A stretch of 64,000 nt of DNA from Camarhynchus parvulus (taxonomy: Eukaryota; Chordata; Aves; Passeriformes; Thraupidae). The stretch covers positions 5,719,501-5,783,500 of the forward strand of contig NC_044590.1 of assembly GCF_901933205.1 (NCBI RefSeq). Reading direction: 5' to 3'. Of the stretch, positions 1 to 43,820 are shown piece after piece (position 1 is the stretch's first letter; each line of letters starts with the position of its first letter). The notes below the pieces were generated by a model. It ran no database searches and was not told the DNA's origin. It worked only from the letters and a program-made list of their open reading frames with translations. The translations under genes were made by a program, and so were the position numbers.

Positions 1-32982
<32,982 letters not shown>

Positions 32983-34580
32983 GGTCCCCGAGCAGCGGGG
33001 GCAGCGCGGGGGCAGCCCGGTGGCCGCGGCCCCGCCGCCGCCCTGGGGCTCCGCTCCGCTCCCGCGGAGGTCGCTCGGTGTCGCTCGCTCGGTGCCGGCT
33101 GCCAGAGCCCCTCCGGGAGCCGGGGAGGAGGCGAGCGGGGCCACAGCTTAAAAGGGCAACGCTCCGGCGGCGCTGCCGTCCCGCAGGCTGGGCGGGCTGG
33201 CGGGGCGGGGGCTGCCGCCAACGCCGGGATGCGCCCCCCGGGCCCCCGCAGGCGCGCTGGGATGCTCCGGCCCCGGCCCCGGCCCTCCCCCGGGAGGCGG
33301 GGGCAGCTCCCATTCCCCGGACAGGGCAGCCTCTCGTTTTTCTCGTGGCCGGACGCGGGAGTGACCGGTCCGTACTGGGGCAGAGGGCTGTGCTGGCCAG
33401 GTGTGCGTGCAGGACGCACGGTCTGTGGAGCTCCACTCCTCTTTCCATATATGCTCCCCCATGCAGGTGCTGGCATGTTCACCCTGAACATTGTGAAGCC
33501 CCAAACTAACCTAAAAGGCAATGGTTTTCAAATTTGTCAGAGAGGATGCACATGGAAAATAAACTCCTAAAGGGTGATAAGACACGGGATTCTTTAAAGT
33601 GCACGTTTATGGGTATTTTAAAGTATACCTAGGCTTGAGAAAGAATCCCAGCGGACTGGGGACAGAGGGATGTAGGAGAGCATCGCTCTACTTCCAAAAG
33701 TGCTTCTATCTGAGCACCTTGTATGCATCACTCACTGTACCCTGCAGCTGTAAAAAAACAAGTCAGTCGACTTTAATTGTGAACAGCAGAGCAAAGTCAC
33801 AAGCACAGAACCACCTCCTTTATGTGCCTGAGTCCTCCCCACTGCCTCCCCTGCCGAAGGAGAAGCAGCATCCAGAAGCCAAGAAGAAGAAGCAGGATCC
33901 AGCCCACCCTGTGCACACACTTCACTTGTGGCCGGCCTGGGGAGCAGGTCACACACCACACACTGTGACTGGGACAGACTTGCTGCTAAGCTCAGCACGA
34001 TAAGAAGCTTTGGGAGAGCCTCATCTGGTGACAAGGTCGTCTCTTCGCAATCTCCGGTGGCTCCAGCGTCTGCACAACAGTTTGTTCTGTCGCCTCTGGC
34101 TGTCCATTCTCCCTCTGAAGCGAGTCGGGGTTTCATTTCTGCCTCCCAAGCAGGGTGTGACTCCCCACCTGCAGTGATCAGCTTCACTTTCAGTTTAAAT
34201 AAGCACAGCCCGCTGCTCCTTGCAGTGGGGTGAGAAGGAGGTGGCAGCTGAAATCGTAGCAGCTCTGTCATTTCACTCGAGGAAAGCACTGCCTGCCTCT
34301 ATCCAAAGGAAGCAGGATTGGTCCTCAAGTGCTAGGAATGTTTAAAACCTTTTATTAACAACATTATTGTTATTCACATCAGCCACAGAGAGAAACAGAA
34401 CAAACAAACAAACCAAGTCTGAATACCTGAGATTAGAAGGCAGACTCTGAATTGATCACAAATCCTTCTGGTTTTAAATGGTAAAATATATTGATTATCT
34501 GACCTGTGCACTGTGCATAACCAAGGCATCAATTAATGCAGTCAGGTACAATAAAACACATTTTATTATAGGTGAAAGGA

Positions 34581-34610
34581 AAACACCCAGAGAAGAAACA
34601 CCCAGAGAAG
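34581..34610. repeat. 15-bp perfect tandem duplication
   Basis: Two identical adjacent copies of AAACACCCAGAGAAG, followed by the start of a third (AAACC). Confidence 0.95.
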
Positions 34611-37600
34611 AAACCAATTTATTTCACCCAGAAAACTGTGGACTGAGGAAGCTTTGGCAGTATTAGTATTCCCCAGAAGGTAGATTTTGAATGGAGAAGG
34701 CAATGGAGCAAAGATCAGTTTATTTTTTCATGAATGCAGATAAAACATTCCTTACAAACTGCACAGGGAGGTCTCACTCTGCACTGTAGGGTCAGGCAAC
34801 TGACATCAGAATTAGAACAGGAGCTCAAGTTGGCCAAAAGCAGCCTGGGGTTAGGCTGGACTTGTTACATTCTCTGGAAACTGCTGGGAACAGCAGGAGA
34901 AGGCTGGGATACAGCCATGCAGGTTAGAACCTGGCTTTTGTGCCAATTCTTAAGGTTTTCTGCATCTCTTGTTCCACCTCCTGCTTCTAAAAACCTCCTG
35001 TAGGCATTGCTATTTTCCAGCTCAGTTGTACTGCAAAGGAGACACAGTGTGAAACAGCAAAAGGTATTGCTGCTGAAGGGCTAAGCTTGACAGAAATAGG
35101 ATTTTTTCCACCTGCATTTTTATCTTGATAAGCTGTGCAGAAAGCAAGCATGGCTTGGCTAGGACTCCACATGCATGTGAAGGAAAACACAGACTTTCCT
35201 GAGCTTTTTAATAAGGGTGAAGCCACAGGAATAACCCAAAATGTATTTCAAAGAGGGACTTAAAACTCCCAGAGCCTGATGTTATAATCTTCATTCATAT
35301 GATTTCTTACCTGTGTATCTGACCATCTGAATTCCTGCACAAGTGCTGCAGGACCACAGATCTACCTTGAAAGTTTAATTCATAAAACCAACTACAAATT
35401 TAATTTAGCAAAAAAAGAAAAAAAAAATCAAAATTTCTCAGTATCCTGAATATTTTATGTCCTGAAGTATAAACTCACCCTCAGCTTTCAATGGATGAAA
35501 TGTTGCTTTCAGGAGTCCAGTCTGAATGTTAAGAAGGATTTTTCCTGATTAAGAGGTTCTGGATGGGGTGTGAGTGATTCTTAGCAGGGATATTGGTGTA
35601 CAGGGATATGTGTACACAGAGCAGGGCAATCACAGGCAGCTGCATCCCTCATCATCTGGAGAGGACCGAGGCCAAAGAACTGGTCAAGCAGTCATTACTG
35701 CAGCCCTCTCCAAATGCCAGGCCACAGGGATGTTTAAGAGATCCTGGTTGTTTCTTTTACCCTCCTTTAACTCCTGAGGATGTGCCTGTATTTTAAGAAT
35801 CTGATGCACATCCTGACTTCATGGAGGGAATGGAATCCTTCCATGGGGTGGGAAACATCCTCAGGTCCAAATGATGCTCCAAAGGTTGAATGTCCCTACT
35901 TTTAGACAGGGTTTGAATCAGGAACCTCTTCCCATCCAAGTGTATTGTTGCATGGATCCAGCTGCATTGCCAGGGGTGATTAACCTTAGGTAATGGTACC
36001 TTGTTGTCACCTGTCTGATTGCATCCAAATTTCTGGGAGAAGTCACAGATTTACTTTAGAAGAGATGAATAAACAAAGTTAGCACACTTGAAACAAAGCA
36101 GCAGTACCTTACCACAGCTTGTTATCTCTAATACCTGCAGCCTCCTCGCTCTGACAGCTCAAGAAGAGCAGTAGAGGCTAAAAGTATTAGCTGGGGAACG
36201 TGTCTCTTCACAGCCAAAGCCTGTAATTGTCACAGCTGCTGAAGGCTGGAGGTGCTCTTACATCCCACAGTACCATGGGGTGCATTATTCCACTCAGTTT
36301 ATTTCCATCCTCCTCCTCTCCATTTTAATAACGTCAGCTGGGTCACGGTGCCTTTGCAGATGTCTGATCAAACACAGAGGTGTCAGAGTGTTCCAACCTT
36401 TCCATCCACACCCCAAAGGCAAAGCCTGCCTGTCCCAGAGCTAATCAGCCAGCCCACTCCCCTGCTCCAGGGCACACAGCAGCCTTCCCAAGGTGGCATG
36501 TCACATCCTGTTTCTGTGTCACAAGTAGAAGTAAGCCCTACTGCCGATGGCCTGAGGGATGGCAGCTCAGCACTGCAAAAAGCAGGATTTCCTGCAGACA
36601 TATCCAAAATGATCACTGGCAAGTCTGGACATGCAAGGTGGGTGAGCTGTGAAGTTTCCTGCCACAGGACACAGTGGAAGTTTAAAATGTACAGTTCAAT
36701 TAGGATAAATCATCTTCCTGCATGGGAGAAGGAAAGGGCTCTCTCCTATCTCCTCAAGACTAATGTTGGATGCAGGGAGAGGATCTTACTGCTGGTGACT
36801 CAGGGTTGCCTCCAGTCACCTTGGGCAGCCAGCTCTGGCTGTAAAAACTGGACTCTGTGGTGTTTCCCATGTGTCTTACTGAAGACTTTCAACATAGAGA
36901 AAGATTACTGAACCAACTAGAAAGAGAGTATGAAAAAAAAGACAAAAACTCTTGACCTTCTAATTTTAAACTTGTAATTTTTCAAACCTGCCGTTACCCT
37001 GGCTAATAACTGCTGCTCTGGGACTGGAGCCGGCTGAAACCAAGACTATCACAGTGGAAGACCCAAGAGAGGTGACAATAGCCCAGACATGTCCTTCTTC
37101 TCTCCAGAGGGACCAGAGAGGCAGAGAAGCCCAAACTGAGCAGCACCACAGTGGCACACCCTCAGCAGGCCATGGCACACTGATCTTCCCTTCCTTCTGC
37201 AGCCTGGCAAATTAATTGCTGAGGAAAACAGCCTGGTGACAGCAAAGCACAATGTTTCGGAAATTGTCCTCATCGCTGCACAAGAAAGGAAAAATTCTCA
37301 ATGACTTTTACACTTTGAAATGGTTTCCCTGCAGCCCAGGGCGATCTGTAAAATTCATCAGAACTGGTGTGTGAAATCTGTCATTTTCTCTCTGATCCCT
37401 GTGACGTCTCCAATGTTGGGGGGAGGCAGCTCCTAATCAGGGCTTTTCGGCATTTTTACACCACCATCATCTGCATTTCACATTTGTAATTCTCTAATAT
37501 TAACTTGCTGAGCTGCACAACAAATTCTCATCACTCTTTGATGAGCAGGTGGAGGATGGCAGAGGTAGAAGGCAGATTCACCAAGTTCTCTGGTACATTA

Positions 37601-38107
37601 GAGTAACAGCAAGGGGAACAATTTGTCCATATCTGGCCGATGCAGCTGCCCTGTTTGTGAGATCAAGGCCTGTATGAAGGAAACCTGACTGGCATCCTTC
37701 CTCCCCTGGATCAAACACATCAGCAGCACCCATTTACCTCTACGCTGGAGTCAAGGTTCAAATTCACACTTTTACAGATTTGCTAATATGGTAATTCTGC
37801 CATAACATCTCACAAACAGCCTCTCACAACCCTCTTTGCTCTACTTGTCCATGGCTATAAAGGAAAAACATTGAGACAGACACACCCTGGAAGCTGCCAG
37901 CAGGTGTCTTGTGCCACAGACCACCTCACCCAAGCAGCAGCACTGAAAATCCTCCCTCATCCACTGAAATTCCCCACCTGTCTTATTGGTCTGGAGACCA
38001 AAAACATGTAACAACTACTGAACTTGAGAAAGGCTGCTCAAACTAGTGCTGCAGTAGCTCTGGGAATGGCATGTGCAGGGATAGGACCCAGGGAACAGCA
38101 TGGAGTT

Positions 38108-38331
38108 GTGTTAGGAGAGGTTTAGGTTGGATATTTGGAGCAGGTTCTGCCTCCAGAGGGTGGCTGGGCATTGGAACAGCTCCCCAGGGAAGTGGTCTTG
38201 CCTTTCAGACTGACAGAGCTCACAGAGTGTTTGGACAATGCTCTCAGGCACATGAAGGAATTGTTCTGTGCAGGGCCAGGAGCTTGATGGATCCTTGTAC
38301 CTTCCCACCTAGGATATTCTGTGATTCTATG
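38108..38331 (+). mobile_element. CR1 LINE 3'-end fragment
   Basis: The only plus-oriented CR1 piece among the five seen. GAGAGGTTTAGGTTGGATAT, GGCATTGGAACAGCTCCCCA and the terminal TGTGATTCTATG are diagnostic of the CR1 3' end. The middle is diverged, so it is an older copy. Confidence 0.85.
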
Positions 38332-41300
38332 TCAGCATTCCTGACAAAACAGGCACAGCCTGGAGCAGAGAGGAGGCAGTGCCCAAAGGGTTAAACCCTG
38401 CAGGAGAAGCACAGCTGACACCCCAGCACCTCAGCCATGCAATCCGAGTAGCTGGCATGACTGCAGCCACATTTCCAGCCGCAGTTTCACTAGGCACTGT
38501 GACCAAGGAGTAATTCAGTGCAGCTGCCAAGGTCCCTGGGTATTGATACCAAGTGATTATTCAAGGTTTCCATGCAACAGTTGCATTTCTCAAATGATAT
38601 GACAAAAAAGAGAGCCTGAAGGGTGAGAGCAGTCTCCGGTTTCGGGCACTGGCTTAGGGCACTCTCATTTAGAATAGCTGCTTCCCCACTTACTTAGGAA
38701 TCATTTCTTCCTCTCAAATGATTACAAACTTCCCCCAGCCAATTTAACAAGTCTCAAGTGATGTGATGGAGAAGAAATCAATAACAAGTTTCTTTTAGAG
38801 TGTCTCTTGGAGGACATCTGCAGCAGTGTGGGTGTGCAGTGTCAGGAGCAGGCGTTTGTGAGTCCTGCCCTGAGGAGGGATGGAACATGCAGCCAAAGAT
38901 ATTCCAACACATACACACACAAACCCAGCTATTTTTCTGCTATGTTTTCAGTGATATTCTCTCCAATCCCAACCAGGGAGAGCTAATGCGTATTAAGAAG
39001 TCAGCAGTGTCAGGTGCCACCAGGCTGAGGGAGCATTTTTTACACACATTTACTTAAGAAAGACTTAATTGCCTTGGAAATAAGCCACTTGAACCAGCCT
39101 CCCAGAGTTCATTCTGAATATCCACAGAGTAGATTCAAGCAGCACTTCCAGGCTTTTTCCCTCTCCTGGACCAAACTGGCCACTTTGACAGCTTTGATTG
39201 ACAGTGCTACAAACTGTGATGTGACACACATGGATGTGACATAAACACAAAGTTAAAGCTGCATGGAGTAACAGCTGCTTTTAAAAGAAAAGGTTTTGCT
39301 TTTCTGTTTGCTGTTCTAATATCAGAGTAAAGCTTCCTGTGGTCTCATGTAAAAGCTTTCCAAGTTTTGTTCAATTTTTGAAATGAAAGAAATGTGCACA
39401 GGGAGAAGGACTGATGGGGGCTTATAAATACAAGCATTTGCTTAAGTTTTGTTTCGGCTCTAGCTCTGAGGTGGAAAAATATAATGAAAGGATGTCTGAG
39501 TGACCTGATGGGTAGCAGAAATACAGACATTAAAATGCCCTCCCAGCTGTGTGGGGGAGTGGGCACAGGGAGCTCAATCAGAAGTGAATTCCCCATAAAT
39601 ATGCAGAGGAAGGATGGGGGCTGATTGCTGTCCTGATCTTGTTTGTGCTTTGAAGAGCTGGACATGAAATTCAGTGCTGGAGCCTGTGGTGTGTGGTCAT
39701 GGCATAGGCAGGACTGTGATTTAGCTGGAGGACTAAAGCCCTGCCTAAACTCTGGCTTCTGGTGCCTGGCCACGAGCAGGGCTGTGCTGGTCATTAGATG
39801 GAGTTACTGATTTGTGTCAGTGTCAAGTTAACTGAGGAAATGTATCAGAAAACACGGATTTCTCAGCTGAAAAGGAAGGAAAAAATTCATGTCCCCTTGT
39901 ACAAGGAAAGGGAAGAGACTGTTTTATTAAGTGCATGTGACATTTCTGTAGCTTAATGGCAATATTCATTGTAGCTGGCTAGGTTTGCTAGACTGTGGCT
40001 GCCAAATACAATGAGTATCAATAGCCCTGAGTGCTATGATTAATAAAAATAAACCTTATTCATTCAGCATAATAAATAATAATATAAAAACAAACATTTA
40101 ATAACAACTGGTGTTTCATCCTGAGGCAGAAAATATGTCACATACAATTTTTCTAGTATTTTTTATGTGACATAAGGTTTGTAGGAATCTTCTGTTGAGA
40201 TTTACGCTCCCCAAAGTCATTCTAAACTCTCAAGCCAGTGAAGTTGAAAATGAAGTGAAGCCTTTGGTGGCTCAACCTGCAGTTCTCAGGGTGCTACTCA
40301 GAGCAGGCAACACACAGAAGTACCAAAAAACCCCGCAGGAAAAGGGCGTTAGCACAGTTCCATCAATTAACCAGACCTCTCCTGGCGCTAGAAGGGCTGA
40401 GTTTGGGGTGGCATTATTATTCACACAGTTACAGACACAGCTCTGCGTTACAGACCCACTTCTGTGTTACATTCACAGTTGTACTTTATTCACACAGTTC
40501 CATAAGTCACACACAGTGACAATGCAGAACTCCTGTGGTGACATTTATCATGCAAACAGGCCCATTCCTCGCTCCTTGCTCCTCAGATTTATTAAGCAGA
40601 TTTATCTAAGAAGGGATCTGCATTTCTTCTTGTTCCCCCTCAATTTAAGTGTTGTGACATCCTGATATAGTGGCTCATCTCGGGTGGGTTGGGAGGGAAA
40701 AAGGCAATAAAAAATCACAGTTTCTCAGTCCATGACAAGTGCTGCTTCTAGTGAGGGTTGTAATTCAGCCCACATAGGCATCAGTAAACACGTCCAAAAA
40801 GGCTTTTGCCTTTAATATTTGAAGCTCAGGCTGTCAGCTATTCTAGAAGAGAATTTTTCAGGTATTTTTGTGTGATTTAAAATGAGAGATAATGCCACTT
40901 CATTAATGTCAAGGATTTCAATATTTAATAACAAAAATCTAGTCTTATTAATAGATTAGAAAGGGTTTAGTAAATCTGTAAAACAGGAAAAAGTGAAAAT
41001 GCATGCTCTTTGGTTTAAATCCTATTCCAGAGATTCTTTTTCCCCTAAGAAGTTTCGAAGCCATCACACAAAATCATTAATTTACAAGCAAAATTGCACA
41101 CTAGGTAGCTTATCTTAGTAAGTTTCCACTTGCTGTTAGTCGTCTTCACTGCAATTATGGTGAACTTATTCATGAAATCTCTGCAGAATTTGGCTCTAGC
41201 TGTTTTCTGTGCTTTTTCTGTGCTCTCAAATCAGACTGACCTTTACATGTTTGCATATTGTCCTTTTGAAGCCAAGCAAAATGATTTCTATCTGGAAAAT

Positions 41301-42439
41301 CTCAACATGGAAAACAGCTCAAGGATACTGTGCCTGCCTTGTATTATTTTATGCTGTAATTTGTTCCTTATCATCATGTTTCATATGTTCTTGACATTGG
41401 GCATAACAATTATAACAATGGCAATTGTGCTAAAAATATTTGTCATTTAGTTTCAAGCTAGAAACAGCTCATAAGCAGATAAAGGGAACAAGTAGGGAAG
41501 GCAGGGCTGGCTGCCTTTGCAAATGTTTTTTCTTGGCATTATCTATTATCTCAGAATAGACATTTGCCACACATTGCAGAGATGGGGAGAGAGCTATGCA
41601 CCCATCCCAAATTCCAGGAACGGTGCAAACCCTGACTTGCCAGGCAATGGCACACATTTATTTGCTTGCTGAGAAAGACAAATGTTTGTGGCATCCCTTC
41701 ATTCCTGCTGCACACCAAACAGCCCCATCCTGCAGCCCTCACGTAGAGTCTTTTCTGCTCACTGTGTGTCTGGGGTTGAGGATGACTCCTGGTTCAGGCT
41801 GTGAGCACACACATTCACCCAGAACCACTGCAGAGCCAATGCCAACACAAATCCCTGGATTATCTCCCAATTATATGGAAAAACAAAGATTAATATGCTC
41901 ATTAGACCCTGTAACACAGCATTTGTGTAATGGGAACCTCATTACCTGTTGGTTCACGTTTACCAGAAAATGATGGTGCTTATGAGAAGAGATTACTTTC
42001 TTCTTAACTGGAAAAGCAAGTTATTTAAGCCGAGTTTGCTTTATATTTCATACCCCTTCCTCTGTCGGCCTTACACACGCACACTTAAGGGCCCATTATC
42101 TTCTCATTGATGTGAGGGCATTATGTGTGCAGCCACCATTAATGGTAATGAAAATGGCTCCTGTTAATCTCCCGTGCGCTGATAGTCAGATAATAGCCTA
42201 CTTATTAAGTACAGAGGCCAGACTAGGAGTTGCACTGAAATGAGCAGCGTATTGTCTCTGTGGGATTCAGATGTAAACACTAAATCATTGCCCTGTGCCT
42301 ACAGCTGATGATTAAAAAGAAGTTACCAGTAGCATAATTGTGCTCGCCTGGCCCGTGCTTCCAAGCACCACAAAGCAACTCTGGGTGCTCTTTCCTTTTG
42401 ATCCACCCTCACCTTTGGGAGGATCTCTGGAGACAAAGT

Positions 42440-42960
42440 TCTAGCTGGAAGGGACACACGAGGATCATTGAGTCCAACCCAGGAACAGAGGAAACCTCAA
42501 AATCCCTCTCCATGCATCCCTGAGAGCATTGTCCACAAGTTCCTTGAGCTCTGGCAGCCTTGGGGCCATGATCATGCCCTGGGGAGCCTGTTCAGCACCC
42601 AACCACCCTCTGGCGGAAGAACCTTTCATAATATCCAACCTAAACCTCCTCTGACACAGTTTCAGCCATTCTCTTGTATCTTATCGCTGGTCGCCAGAGA
42701 GCAGAGATGCTCCTCCAGTTCCTCTCATGAGGAAGCACAGACCTCAGTGATGTCTCCCCTCAGTTTCCTTCAGGCTGAACAACCCGAGGACCCTCAGCCA
42801 CTCCTCTAATTGCTTTCCCTAGACCCTTCCTCATCCTTGTGGCCTCCTTTGGATGCTCCCTAGTAGCTTTAGCTCCTCCATATATTGATCGGGGTACCCC
42901 AAACCGTCCCAGTGCCCCAGCTGTGACAAAAGCAGTGCAGGCAGAGCTGGATGTGAAGCT
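42440..42960 (-). mobile_element. CR1 LINE fragment, the longest in the window
   Basis: Minus-oriented. The plus strand reads GCTGGAAGGGACACACGAGG, ATCATTGAGTCCAACCC, ATAATATCCAACCTAAACC, TCAGGCTGAACAACCCGAG and CCTTTGGATGCTCCCTAG, matching the extended CR1 3' region. It ends about 160 bp before the ARFGAP1 CpG island. Confidence 0.88.
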
Positions 42961-43310
42961 GGGGGAAGCGTGGGGGTCCAACCAGCCCATCTCCATCTGC
43001 TATTCCCAGCGTGGGAGCAACATGAAAACCCTGCTTTGCTCACATCCATAGGTGTGTGAGGAAAAACCACGTAACTCCACATAATTCACCCCCCAAAGGC
43101 AGCCTCCCCTCAGCGATAAACCCCGGGGGTCGTTTATGCGCACGGAGAGCAGCGCGCCTGCAAGGCTCGCTTTAAAGCTTTATTTCAGCTTTGCCAGGTT
43201 GAAAAAAATCCCTTAAACTTCCCTCTGGGGCACGCGGAGTTGGATAGAACCGAATGTTTTGGGCGCTCCTGGCCCGGCCCGGCCCGGCCCGCAGCGGGTT
43301 AAGCCGCGCG

Positions 43311-43326
43311 CCCACAATGCCTCGCG
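43311..43326 (+). promoter_or_regulatory. Putative ZNF143/SBS site
   Basis: CCCACAATGCCTCGCG fits the SBS core CCCRNMATSCMYYRCR at every position; only one base of the preceding YW dinucleotide fails. Such sites usually lie within tens of bases of a transcription start, so it also hints that ARFGAP1 starts near 43.3 kb. Binding is inferred. Confidence 0.6.
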
Positions 43327-43329
43327 CCC

Positions 43330-43820
43330 TGCAACGTCGGCGGCGCCGGGCGGGACCGGGCCGCGGCCGGGTTTGGGATCGGCAGCGGGTTCAGGACTGG
43401 CACCGGGATCAGGACTGGCACCGGGATCAGGACCGGGACCGAGACAGGGGCAACAGTATTGCTCAGGATCGTGGTGCGTCCCCGTGGCTCCCCGCGCCGG
43501 GGCTCGCCGTGCCGGGGCCGCCTGTGTCCCCCAGCGCAGCGCTGAGGTGGCGGCGCTCGGGCCCGGCCCCCGCACTGTCACACAGGACGGTGCCGAGGGC
43601 GGGCGAGGTGCGGGTGCCAGGCTGGCGTGACGGGCAGGAGGCATCACCCTGCCTGCTATTTCAGCTATTTCTGCGTTATTTTCTTGCCTAGAAAGCAGAG
43701 GCCGGAGGGCTCGGCGGAACCCGGCCATGTTCTGAGAGAGGCTGCAGGACGCCGCTGGGATCCGGGTAGCGCAGGTGTGCCCGAAGGAATCGCCCTTCTC
43801 TCGGCCCTGCGAGGCGCTGG
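43330..43820 (+). other. ARFGAP1: Putative noncoding first exon of ARFGAP1 (limits uncertain)
   Basis: The coding start lies only four bases into the second exon, so the 5' UTR must come mainly from an upstream exon. The best donors in the CpG island are GG|GTGAGG at 43821 and a second GTGAGTG at about 43831. The 5' end is placed just after the ZNF143-like site. If the true start is later, the exon is much shorter. Transcript data are needed to place it. Confidence 0.35.
43387..43440. repeat. 18-bp minisatellite, three copies
   Basis: Three adjacent 18-bp units close to GGGATCAGGACTGGCACC, the third ending CCGGGACC. They lie just downstream of the ZNF143-like site, probably in the first exon or first intron of ARFGAP1. 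Confidence 0.9.

Larger units (their letters stand above)
33400..43120. other. Intergenic region between divergent NKAIN4 and ARFGAP1
   Basis: About 9.7 kb separates the two CpG islands. It contains CR1 fragments at about 38108-38331 and 42440-42960, a 15-bp tandem duplication at 34581-34610 and AT-rich candidate regulatory blocks (37.3-37.5 kb, 42.0-42.35 kb). No gene is supported. The longest frame, 36252-36911 (219 codons), has no recognisable domain and opens with GTG. The hydrophobic 106-codon frame at 41130-41450 looks like an AT-rich artefact. Confidence 0.7.

Noticed and set aside
41130..41450. Hydrophobic 106-codon frame resembling a small membrane protein
   Set aside because: AT-rich DNA yields Ile/Leu/Phe-rich frames by chance. 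There is no start context, splice support or family resemblance.
43213..43728. 171-codon minus-strand frame and plus-strand frames in the ARFGAP1 CpG island
   Set aside because: Composition-driven. No homology, and the tandem-repeat content explains their low complexity.
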